Source: Maylandia zebra (taxonomy: Eukaryota; Chordata; Actinopteri; Cichliformes; Cichlidae). From it: 64,000 nucleotides of DNA. Position 1 is the first letter of the stretch; each line of letters begins with the position of its first letter. The stretch lies in contig NC_135170.1 in assembly GCF_041146795.1 (NCBI RefSeq), positions 26,964,033 to 27,028,032 of the forward strand. The letters run 5' to 3'. Below, piece by piece: positions 33,463 through 43,676 of the stretch. The position numbers and the translations under genes are program-made. Under the pieces are notes generated by a model that had not been told where the DNA came from, ran no database searches, and was given only the letters and a program-made list of their open reading frames with translations.

Positions 33463-36400
33463 ATGTCCAGCGATCCTCCCCCTCCGTACCCCGGAGGTCC
33501 CAGTGCGCCCCTCATCCAGGAGAAAAATGGACAACCTGGTAATAAAGCTGAACACACAGGATTGTGAATGTTACAGTAGTGGTACTGTGGTGACATATGT
33601 TCTACATTCAGTGTGAGTGATTCGGTAAACTTCCTCAGTTCAAGAGGAAGTACATCTGCGGCCGTTTTAACTGTTGAAAAAAAATTGTAATTTGCTCATT
33701 TTAAATCCAGTCTGATTTGAATAATTTAGTCAAAATGTACCTTTTGTAATATCAGTCTGACTCAGTTCTAAGTTATTACAGCTTGGTCTCATTATGGAGC
33801 CTACCTACTCTGATATACTAACCAATGAAAAAGAGAAGTTCTTGAGTGCATTGAGAGAATTCAAAAGCAGTTTGACCACTTCCCTACAGTTGATGTGAGA
33901 AATTTGGGCACTCACTGAGCTTGAGAGACTTCATTGTAATATTTGCTAGATTGATGAAGAACAGTAAATGTAAATCACAGCAAATAATGGTCTCACCTTT
34001 GAAAGCTTCACAGATGACCAGTGAAGTGAACACCCATGTTGTCATGCACTTGCAGCCGTGTACTACTGCAGTTATTTATTTCAGACCACAAACTTCAGTT
34101 TGTTGTGTCAGACTTGTGCGGGGCTATCTCCAGTGCCATCTTTTTAATGTGTGCTGTATTTCAGAAGCGGTAAGGACTGGTCCTCCACAGGGACAACCCC
34201 TACCTCCAGACTATGGTCCACCACCCTATGAGGCCACACAGCCAGGCTTCCTACCACCACATGTCCCTGGGGAAGGGCCCATGCCAATGCCCATGCCTAT
34301 GCCTCCACCACCACAAGGTGCGACAGACTATCTGCATATATAGATAAGGAAATGAAGCATCATACTCCCACAATATGTGACTGTCTTCTAAAGCTGTCAG
34401 GGCATGTTAGTGTTCATGGTTCTGGACCCGACATGGTGTACAGCTATGCACAGTACAAACTGCAATAGCTGTACACCCCCCCCACACACACACTTCAGCT
34501 TGTTAACTTTCATTACTTGAAAATAGTTTATTTGGCTTCAGTTTAGTTTGGTAGAAACCAGAAAATTGAATTAATAATGTGGAAATGTAAAAGAGCTAAA
34601 AAGAGTATTTTATTGCTCACTGGCTTGTAAATCTATTTTTCCTTTTGGCTCACGTCACTGTTGAGGCTATGGTTCATCTTCTTAAATATCATGACTGCTG
34701 TTCTTGTGCTCGCCCACTCTCATTGGTTTGTCTAAATGCAGGTGGCCACTACCCACCACCACCTGGTCACTTTCCTCAACCGATGCCAGGACAGATGGGC
34801 CCGGGTCCTGGTCACTTTGTCCACATGGGAGGTCACACAGCGACCGTCCTGGCTCCTCCAGGAGCAGCCACCACTGTGACCGTTCTGCAGGGTGAAATGT
34901 TTCAGACTTCACCAGTGCAGACTGTGTGTCCGCACTGTCAGCAGGCTATCGTCACCCGCATCTCCCACGACATCGGCCTCATGAACACACTCTTCTGCCT
35001 CTTCTGCTTCTTTGTAGGGTAAGTAGGTCCTGGAAAAGACATCTGGTGGTGGGTTTTCGCTGTTTTTACACATGAGTAATGCCTAAAAGTGACAGTAGTT
35101 TTAAATACACAGAACTAGAGCTGGATGATAAATTATGTCAAGAAAATCTGCAAGAATCGTATATCTGACAATATAAAACGGTCATTATCACAGAATACTG
35201 ATTGTTGTTATATTGCTGCATTTCCATTGAGCTAATTTACTTGATGAGACACTTTCTAATTCAAAGTTTCACTTTATTGACACTAGATGCATTAAGTAGC
35301 CTAGGTAGTGTTTTGGAAAGTTAAGCAATTATTTTATACGTTTACTCAACACTTCAACAAAACTAAAGTAACTTGACCATTTAACTTGTCAGGAGACTGC
35401 AGAATATTGTACATAATATATGTGTGACATATTTTTCAGCACATAATAACGCTGAAAAATATGTCACACAAAGGTCACACATCACCAGCTGCTAGTGTCT
35501 CATACTTTGTGGCCTGGTTATGCTCATTGGTGGGAGGTTGTTTTTTTTTTTGTTTTTTGATTCAAATAGTAAAAAAAGAAAGTTGTTTCCAGCTTTAGCT
35601 AGATTAACTATTACTAGTTTTCAGAATGCTTTGCATTTGTTGGAAGTTGTTGAAGTAGCTCCCTTATTGGATACTAAATTGTCACTGGAGTCTCACATGT
35701 GCTCTTGCTCTCAGACACGCCCAGGTTTGTCCATAGTTGAGCATGTTAGGGAATGTGAAAGACTTCACTTTTATTCATATAGCAGCAAATACTCAAATAA
35801 AGCACTTTTATTCTAAGGTAAAGATCCCACAACAATAGAGAGAAAAAAACAACAATCAGACAACCCCCCCATGAGCAAACACTTGTCAGCAGTGGGAAGG
35901 AAAAACTTCCTTTTAACAGGAAAAAACCTCTGGCATACCCAGACTCAAGGAGGGGCAGCTACCTGCCACGACTGGTTGGAGGTTCTGTCAGGTTTCTTTT
36001 AAAAGGGAGCTGTTTTTACTTTCCACATTCACCACAGTGAAGGCTGTCGTTTGATTATTGTAGGGACTTTACCTTCCAATATAAAACACCTTGAGACAAC
36101 AGTTGTTGTAATTTGGCAGTATATAAATAAAATAAAATACCCTATAGCGTCCATTACTTCCCAGCTCACCTTTTAAGGACTTTGGAAGATAAAATATTAC
36201 CTGAACATTCAGACAGATGGTGTTTCAATAATATGTTCTTGACTTAGTAACTTGTTAATCGTGTCTATCTTAAATTTTGCACAACAGTATACTGTGGCAT
36301 CTGTGACCTTCAACTTTTGCATAAGTGCTGATTGGAGCAGATAAGCAGATGGTGTATTTTTCATGCTTCTGTGTTGCCATGTTCTTGACCCAGTGACTGT

Positions 36401-36603
36401 TTTGTGAGAGCTTAATGTACGTAACGTGTACAATCATGAGCAGGTGTTTGATTTTCGCTTCATCTTCTGTCTGTCTGCTCCTCGTTCACAGCTGTGATCT
36501 CGGCTGCTGCTTGATTCCCTGTATGATTGATGACCTCAAGGATGTGACACACACCTGCCCTTACTGTAAGGGCTACATTTATACATACAAGCGTATATGC
36601 TAA
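33463..36603 (+). CDS. cdip1: Cell death-inducing p53-target protein 1 (CDIP1)
   Basis: LITAF-family protein of late endosome/lysosome membranes; in mammals a p53-induced pro-apoptotic factor linked to TNF signalling (family knowledge). Exons 33463-33538, 34165-34317, 34742-35018, 36492-36603, all in phase, giving 205 aa (human 208). It begins [20 protein letters not shown], then a proline-rich region with a [12 protein letters not shown] run. The C-terminal LITAF domain has the split zinc site CPHC (about 139-142) and CPYC (about 191-194), with the monotopic hydrophobic segment [19 protein letters not shown] between. It ends YTYKRIC as in human. The PPPPY and PPPYE motifs are candidate WW/ESCRT-binding sites. 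The coding exon opens at an acceptor (33385), so the 5' UTR is spliced. Confidence 0.97.
35421..35470. repeat. Perfect 20-bp inverted repeat in cdip1 intron 3
   Basis: The arms at 35421-35440 (TGTGTGACATATTTTTCAGC) and 35451-35470 are exact reverse complements around a 10-nt loop. No mobile element is recognised around it. Confidence 0.93.
35760..36140 (+). repeat. Fish LINE/SINE-type repeat
   Basis: Contains the familiar block CAGTGGGAAGGAAAAACTTC followed by CTTTTAACAGGAAAAAACCT, and ends with the tail CACCTTGAGACAACAGTTGT plus TATATAAATAAAATAAAATA. The tail is related to that at 25773-25880. It lies in cdip1 intron 3. Confidence 0.7.
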
Positions 36604-37849
36604 CCATGGACAGCTGGATGCCACAGAGACAAGTACATGCACACACATAAACCCACAGTGCCCCCTGCTGGTAGTGACAGGCTTCTCCCCCCCCCACCCC
36701 TCTACATTTTTGCAAAGTGTTGTGTAGCCCTCTTAAATTGTGAGTGAAGTTTTCTAATTAGTTCACAACATATTTCCTGTATATACCGTTCAGCATACTT
36801 CTCTCATGCATTTGAAATGTACAGTTCTCTGACTTAAGCGCAGCAGGTGAAGGCGCTCAGAGGCACACAGGTAAATTTGTGATGTTTCGCATGTGAATAA
36901 AAAAAGGAAAAAAACAAAACAAAAAACTGCCTCTGTTAGAGAACGCTGTGAAAATGTCACTTTATTTGAATTCATCTGTGAATTTTGCTCTATAGCAGGG
37001 GTAGGCAACCTTTCTGATGACGAGTGCTATCTAAAATTTCCTCAGAAGTCAGTGTGCCATATGATTGCATTAGCAATAAATTTAATAACGCTCTATATTA
37101 ACAGTTACACACTATATAGAACCACTTGTTCTATATTTATTCGCAGATGTTAGCAGCTATCAGCGAATAGTTATCAGCTATTTTGAAACAAAAAAAAGAC
37201 ACTTTTTATTTTAACAGCAAATGAACTGTACAACAGAAAATACAAATGCTATTTATGGTCTCCTCACAACAATGATAAGAAAAATAAACTGAGCCAATGT
37301 GGCATCTTTGTTAATACAGAGATACACATGTTAAAGTGATCTTTGGTCTCCCACTCAGATACAAAGGTCTCTGAGTGTCCAGCATTCAGACGGCTACCTG
37401 AGGACACTCTTCGTGTGAGAGAAAACCGGCTCACACAGATATGTAGAGCCAAATACTGTCAATAAGGCCTCTGCAATGTTCTGAAGACAGTTAAACTTGT
37501 CAGGTAGTGATGTCCAGCAGGTGAAAATGCAAGCTCCATGAACACACACAGATATGGATTCCAGCTGCTTCGATGTCGCATTAACTGGCATTAACTCAGC
37601 CAGTTAATGTGAGACAAATCTAGCTGCTCATTAAAGCTTTCTGGTTTGATCAGAAAATAAAACATTGGTCTATAAAGCTGAAAGTCCCAAAATTGCATTG
37701 TGAATTCTGTCACGAGTCTACGGATGTATCCGTGTATCTCCGTGGTGCTGATGCTGTGCTGAGCGGAAAGCTGCTGAAGCTTTTGAAGTGTCGGAATGTG
37801 GAAAGCTAACAACGTCCCTCTCACCAGTAGGCTAAGGTCTCAGGAATTC

Positions 37850-38130
37850 GCATGATAAGGTGGGGCCAGGTTTCACAATGAACTCACCCGAAACTCTGGC
37901 TGATTGGGACCCACACCCAGTTTCACACCTTGGCTCAGGCGATTAGAGGATCATCAGGGGGTCCTTTTGTCCCTCTGTGGGGGGTTACTCCCACTAGGGT
38001 GTATGGGACTCTCCACCATTTGACCTTAGAACTGAAGAAGCTTCTCGGATGAGAGGTGAAACGTCTTCAAGTAATTTAGAGAAGTCCAGACGCTTTTCTT
38101 TGCAAGCTCCTTTTGACTTTACATCAGATA
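37850..38130 (+). repeat. Fish repeat nested in the hAT element
   Basis: Contains the widely seen phrase GAAGCTTCTCGGATGAGAGG followed by TGAAACGTCTTCAAG and AGAAGTCCAGACGCTTTTCT. I recognise it as a common teleost interspersed repeat but cannot place its class. Part of it recurs in reverse at 24884-24922. Confidence 0.55.
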
Positions 38131-39344
38131 AAAACTTTGGTTGTAAGATTCAGATAATTATTTAATAACAGCCAGACATTTTAAATGAGAATAAGAAAGA
38201 AAAGTTTTTCTTTGTGCCCCCTTTCCCTGTTAATGCCCTACCTGCCCCCCTGGCAAACCTTTGCTAGACCCGCCCCTGCACAGTTACCAGCTGTCAGCTA
38301 CATAGAAAAAGGATCCTGGTGTTATTTATCTCTCAGAAACAGTTCATAACTTCCCTTCAACTCATTCATGTCACCTAAAAGGTAAACCTGTTTCTCCATC
38401 ATCTGTTCAGCTCTGATGATTCAGTAAGGACATCTCCTGGTTTCATCTTCATGTTTCCCTCTCACCAGATAACCAAACCGATATCATGACCAGCAGCTTT
38501 TACAGCTGTGGCTCCAGCAAACATCAGCTGATACTAGAAATTAATATTAAATAAATTCTAACAACAGCTGATCAAGCTTAAATGTGCTGCTTTTGTTTAA
38601 CGCGACATCCGCTGGTTTCTTCTTTCTGGCACAAAATGGGCGATAAATAAACAAGAGAGAAAAGCCGATCAGCTGATCATTGATCAGTTTCATGATTGAA
38701 GCAGAAACAGGAGAGGGAGGGGGAGAGAATGAGAGAAGAAGAGGCAGCTGCAGCATAACGACAGAATAAATCCAGCTTTGTGTCTTTTTCATTGTAGCTG
38801 AAGTCCGGGACAAACTGTGTTCCTTTTCAGCTCAATACAAAACGCGTAATATTTTCTCTGAATACGAGACGATTCCGTTTTTTTATGGGACGGTTGGCAA
38901 CTCTACTAACTAACCTTGTGAATAAAATAAAGTTCAACATCAGTAACATCAAAACAACCACCCAGCTGTATAGAAACTCTGTCATGCTAGCTAGCACGCA
39001 GTACGAGTTATTGTAACTGACTGTAAAAAGTCAGCATAACGAAAATAAACTCCACCTAAACTTGTTTTATATCTGACCCAGACAGACTGCAGGTCATAAC
39101 TTCTTACCTGAAGTTCAGTTCACCTGACGCTTGGACCGGCGGCTGCCTCGGGGCTCTCCTCTTGCCTCCCCTTTCTCTCATCCACCTGCTGGCCTCCACC
39201 ACTTGCTAATGTTACTGAATCTGTGGAAGGTCCGCCATAGCCACCACCAAATAACTGAGTTGTTTTTAAACACTGGCCAGCATCTGGCCAATCCACCACC
39301 TTTCATTGTTGTACTGTAACAAAAAAAAAAAAAAAAAAATAAAA

Positions 39345-39382
39345 AACTGATGGCACGACCAGCTATGGTCGTGCCATCAGTT
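39345..39382. repeat. Perfect 17-bp inverted repeat near the right end of the hAT element
   Basis: Arms AACTGATGGCACGACCA (39345-39361) and exact reverse complement (39366-39382), loop GCTA. It is directly preceded by an A-rich run (from 39321). Confidence 0.92.
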
Positions 39383-40714
39383 AACCCTTCCTAGGGTTGC
39401 CGACCCCTGCTCTATAGCAAGTGTATTCCGACACGGGTTAATTTTTAACTTTGATGTCAGATATTTAATTCATTATTTTAATATTTAGAACTGAACTTTT
39501 ATTTTCCTTTGTCTGATTATTTTGTTCCAGCAGGTCTAGTGTTTTCTTTTAATCATCGATCCCTTTTGAATGTGAGCAAAATGAACCATTTATAATATTT
39601 AGCTACTAAATCTACTTGTTGGGAAAGTCTCAAGATTTATGTTAACCTGCTATATTTTGTTATTAATTTGGGCTGTAGTCACAAAATGTCCTGTGACTTA
39701 CTGTTGAGCTAATGCTCATCAGTGCCCTCTGTCTGTAAAGGTGTTTTATTTTGATGATTGAGTCATTATTTGCACTTTAAGTTAAAGTTCACCTTTGCCC
39801 CTCAGATGCATAATTTGTCTAGGGGGGAAAAAAGTGCGACCACCTATGCATCATTTGGTTTTTACTTTGGTTTGCTGTTAGCTGAGTGAATCCCACCATG
39901 GTGGCACCTTTTCAGAATTTAGTAGATGGAAGTAGAGCTGACAGACTTAGGGCTCGACTGTTACTGATGGACGAACACTTCACAACATCTCAGTAGTGAT
40001 TTGTCCTGTCGCTGGCCAAATGCTGAGTCTGAGTCGTTTAAGATGATTTTCAAAATAGTTATTTCAAAACAAACAGAAAATTGTTACTAGTGGCACAGTG
40101 TGTTATATTTGTTCTGTTATAACGTAAATTTATTTTGAAAAGTCATTCCAAGTCACTCTCACTGATGAGAGGTGCTAACATGTATAATTTAACGTACAGC
40201 ACTATCATTACAGTGGTGGGACCATCTTCCCACAGAGTCCCTGACTTAGCATTAGCCTTTCCCGATGACTTGCATTGCTCAGAGGCATGTTAAAAAAACA
40301 ATTACAGATACTAAATAGTGAGCTCTTTGCTAGGAAAAAGCTTTAAATAACAAATTAACTCCAACATTGCGATCCCACTGAATTTAACACCAACAGATAC
40401 TGTTCCACCATCAGCATGCTGGATGTCTCATGCACCAAGCGCAGAGTTTGTCTGCACGAGTCACACATTGAAACAAGTCATTCTCACTGGCAAGTTCCTG
40501 ACTCTATGTGCATTTGTTTTTGTTTTCCTTGAGGCTAACGGAGCTCTGTAAGAAAATCAATATGAAATGAAGGATTGCATTGAAATATTAATACGGTGTA
40601 ACGCACACCATTGTTGTGGATTTTGGTGGTCTGCATTGCTCTAAATGTCTGTGAAATGTATAACTATGTAAGTCAAAGATTTGTTTGACTGTTGTATACA
40701 GCTACTATTTTATC

Positions 40715-40769
40715 AATAAAAGTCATGAAGGAAACTCAATTTTGAAATTGTGAAAGTGGATATTTTATT
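40715..40769. terminator. Convergent poly(A) signals of cdip1 (+) and polr3k (-)
   Basis: AATAAA on the plus strand at 40715-40720 and AATAAA on the minus strand at 40764-40769 face each other about 50 bp apart, between the two tail-to-tail genes. The polr3k signal lies about 90 nt beyond its stop codon, a normal distance. The cdip1 assignment is less sure because a long 3' UTR must be assumed. Confidence 0.55.
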
Positions 40770-40857
40770 TAAATATTAAATGTAAAGCAAAAAAATAAAT
40801 GTTTCTCAGCTGTGCTTGTGAATGAAGCTGAAAAACACAGCTATAGGTGAAAAGGTG

Positions 40858-43306
40858 TCAATCTCTCCATCGATGTCCGCACTGAGCATTGCAGCATTTG
40901 TAGAACGTGGTCATCGGTTCGTCTGCTGATCTGGTCTGAATCTGCATGAAGTATGCTCGAGGATGCTCGCACTTCGGGCACGTTTCTGTAAATGGACAAG
41001 TGCATCGTGTCAGTGTGGAATCACTAATACTGTTGGGATTGGCTCATTTAATTTAATTCCATTCGGCCATGCAGTATATAGAAAAATGCACGGAGTAGCA
41101 TCACTGATACAGGATGTTCCTAATTTTGACAAAGATGCACTTATAAGAAAGTTAAAGCACCCATCCTGCCAGGTTTCTCAAACTAGCACCTGGAGGCCAA
41201 AGTAATGTCATCCAGAGTGCAAATACAATAACTTCAGTTTTTCTTAAGTAGAAAAATTACACATTATCGAGGTCTCTTATTAGCCTGTAGTATGTAATTT
41301 GTGTTAAATAAATATGAAATCTGGTCTTTATTTAGAAATAATGCTCTTTAGTAACCAATTGAAGGAATATGACTCGTAATGGACTTTAATTCTTTCAATT
41401 TCTTGCCCGTGTTGCCATTCACAGGAAAACAACAACCTGCAGAAAGGTTGTTGTTTACGTCCTACCCTGAAGGGGGTGCAGTCCGGCAATGTAATGATGC
41501 AAAGACAAACTTTTTCTCACACTTAACAACCCCACATTAATTTTAGCTCTTCCATCCCTGGTATCCATTATAATAGACTAAACCTTCCTAAATTAACAAA
41601 GACAGCAGCGGTCAAGAAGTATAAAAGCCACCTCACTAATGATTAAAACAAACAAGCCAACACAAAATGAAATGTACGAAAATGCCATATAAATTACCAT
41701 CCTCTGAAAAGACAAACACAAACATAGACAGACACACACTGTAATTAAAAGTTTGTATAAAATGCATTTTTACTCAGTGGAGGTCTCTAGCATATGCTGG
41801 CTCCCTAAAATGTGACTCAGTCATCATATCATTGACAAACCCCACCTGGTTATCAGGAATTAGAAAAATATATCTAGTTCCAGAGAATTTATGGAGAAGA
41901 CTTTCACGTTGATGTAATCAAGGGTGGACCAAAAAAAGACAAAAAAAAAAAAAGACATTCTATTCTTTATAATATAAAGTGTAGGTATCCAAGCTGGATA
42001 GTTAAAAAGCTACAGTTGTCTTTCTTAGAGCTTTAATCTATCTGTAGAGTTATGTTTTTATTGGGCTGGGATATTGCAACAGCCCAATTTGTTTTTCAGG
42101 CATTCTGTTGTCATTTGGTGGTGTGCTTGTGGTCATTGTGCTGTTGAATGATGCAATTTTAACCATCTGTCAGATAGACAGCCTCACATTTAACTCTAGA
42201 ATATTTATATACAGAGGAGTTTCTGTTTGACACAGTGACAACATTGTGCCCAAACGTTAAGGTAGCAGCAGCTGGCAGGGACTCACCCTCTTAATTAAGA
42301 ATTTACTTTGTTTTTCACAGTATTGCACATGAAAACTCTGTTTTTCACATGACTGTTAACTTGAGCTACACATTTGACAGTCCATATTGACAGTGTTAAT
42401 AGATATTTACCCTAAAATAACGAAAAACTGAAGGACCTAGCTCAAGTGGTTTTCTAAATAATTACATTTTTAAATGGCACAACAAAATACATCCCTACTG
42501 TCATCCATGGGAATACTTGGATGCTAACAACAGTTCAGAAGTGCATATTTCCCCTCAGTGTTTTAAAGGAAAATCTGTCCATGGTCAGGTGGGAAGTTTT
42601 TGTTTCAATCTGATAAATTGAGTTGATCCAAACACACGCTTGCTCACACACATCACGGGTAAGTGGAAGAAGATGGATGGCTGGCTGGATAACTTTGTTT
42701 TAAAAAGTGCTTCTTTTAAAGAGTTTCATTTTGACATGAAAGTGTGTGTTTAGAGTTTTGACCCCACAATACTTGTTGTCAGCAATCACATTGAGCTAAT
42801 AAGCCTGTATCCAGTTGTCAAAAACTGCATTACAAACCACTCAAAGGCACTGCAGACATTGGTGTTTTGAGCAGGAATGCGGGACGATAGACACAACTTA
42901 ACTCTCAAGCTAATTAAAAAAACAAAACAATATTTCTTCAACCAGTTAATTTTGCGATTATAAACAGATACATAGACCACACCATAAACTATTTTGATGA
43001 CACTCACCAGGTGTTGAGTCCACGTTTTCCCACGCAGCAGCTCCACCCAGAACATCATCCACCTCCTTTAACTTCGGATACTTCCTGTTATTTACCTACA
43101 GGGGTTTAAACAGATAAGGTGAGGCTCTCAGAAGCCACGCTAACCTTAATGTAAGATGTGATACATTATATGTGAAATATTTCGTCGTTACTCACCTTTC
43201 GTGTGATGTTATGTACGTAGGGACAGGTGTTACACGCGAATCTCATGCACTTCTGCCCTTCCTCGACGATTAACACGTTCCCGCAGGTTGGACAGAAAAG
43301 AAGCAT
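40858..43306 (-). CDS. polr3k: RNA polymerase III subunit K (RPC10/RPC11)
   Basis: Small zinc-ribbon subunit of nuclear RNA polymerase III, needed for RNA cleavage, termination and reinitiation. Three exons: 43306-43196, 43095-43008, 40985-40858. The product is 108 aa, the same length as human. The N-terminal zinc ribbon is seen as CPTCG and CNTCPYVHNI. The C-terminal TFIIS-like ribbon has CPKCEHPRAYFMQIQTRSAD, then FYKCCNAQCGHRWRD at the end, including the catalytic acidic hairpin (ADEP). ATG 43306 starts MLLFCP exactly as in mammals. It is head to head with snrnp25, 370 bp between start codons. Confidence 0.98.
41427..41456. repeat. Perfect 12-bp inverted repeat
   Basis: AAACAACAACCT and its exact reverse complement around a 6-nt loop in polr3k intron 2. 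It is short enough that chance is a fair alternative. Confidence 0.75.
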
Positions 43307-43676
43307 GTTAGCACGTACTTAAAAAACAAAACCCTGTTAGATTTTGAACTATTAAATAACACTAGCACTCTGTGAACTCAGCTGTAAACACTGCTGCGTG
43401 TGGAGCACCGGAAGAGAAGGAGAGAAAATGAGATGCACCCATATTGCGAGTTCGGTGAGAAACAAAGGCTTATTAAGCGGAACCATGTTTTCTAAGCCCC
43501 ATTTCCTCGCCCGGTTATTATTGGTGACGGACGCACTTACTTCCACTGGCTTCCAGTTAAATTAGTTTCCATTAAAAAGTATATTTTCCCCAAAGTTATA
43601 AATTAAATCGACAAACTGCCTGTTAAACTGCCTGTTAAGCTGCTTGTCTGTTGAGTAAATTTAGCAGCTGGCGGTG
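43307..43676. promoter_or_regulatory. Bidirectional promoter between polr3k and snrnp25
   Basis: The two start codons are 370 bp apart on opposite strands, so both 5' UTRs and both promoters must share this interval unless upstream exons exist. There is no evident TATA box. POLR3K and SNRNP25 are also divergent neighbours in human, so the shared promoter is ancient. Confidence 0.7.

Larger units (their letters stand above)
36996..39409 (-). mobile_element. hAT DNA transposon, decayed
   Basis: A 2,414-bp element bounded by the exact 8-bp duplication CTCTATAG (36988-36995 and 39410-39417). The terminal inverted repeats are CAGGGGTAGGCAACC on the left and the complement of CAGGGGTCGGCAACCC on the right. 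Minus-strand frames at 37264-37840 carry a worn hAT C-terminal dimerisation region, including FGSTYLCEPVFSHTKS, typical of the Charlie/EPM2AIP1-like group. The N-terminal half is not recognisable and the frame is broken. A foreign fish repeat occupies roughly 37850-38130. Confidence 0.88.
36604..40740 (+). other. cdip1: cdip1 3' UTR, inferred, containing a hAT relic
   Basis: No gene lies between the cdip1 stop and polr3k. The best forward poly(A) signal is AATAAA at 40715-40720. If it is used, the 3' UTR is about 4.1 kb, of which 2.4 kb is a transposon (36996-39409). An earlier AATAAA at 36896-36901, inside an A-rich tract, could give a short form ending before the insertion. Confidence 0.45.

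Noticed and set aside
34682-34912. Minus-strand frame antisense to cdip1 exon 3
   Set aside because: Shadow of the proline-rich cdip1 coding sequence.
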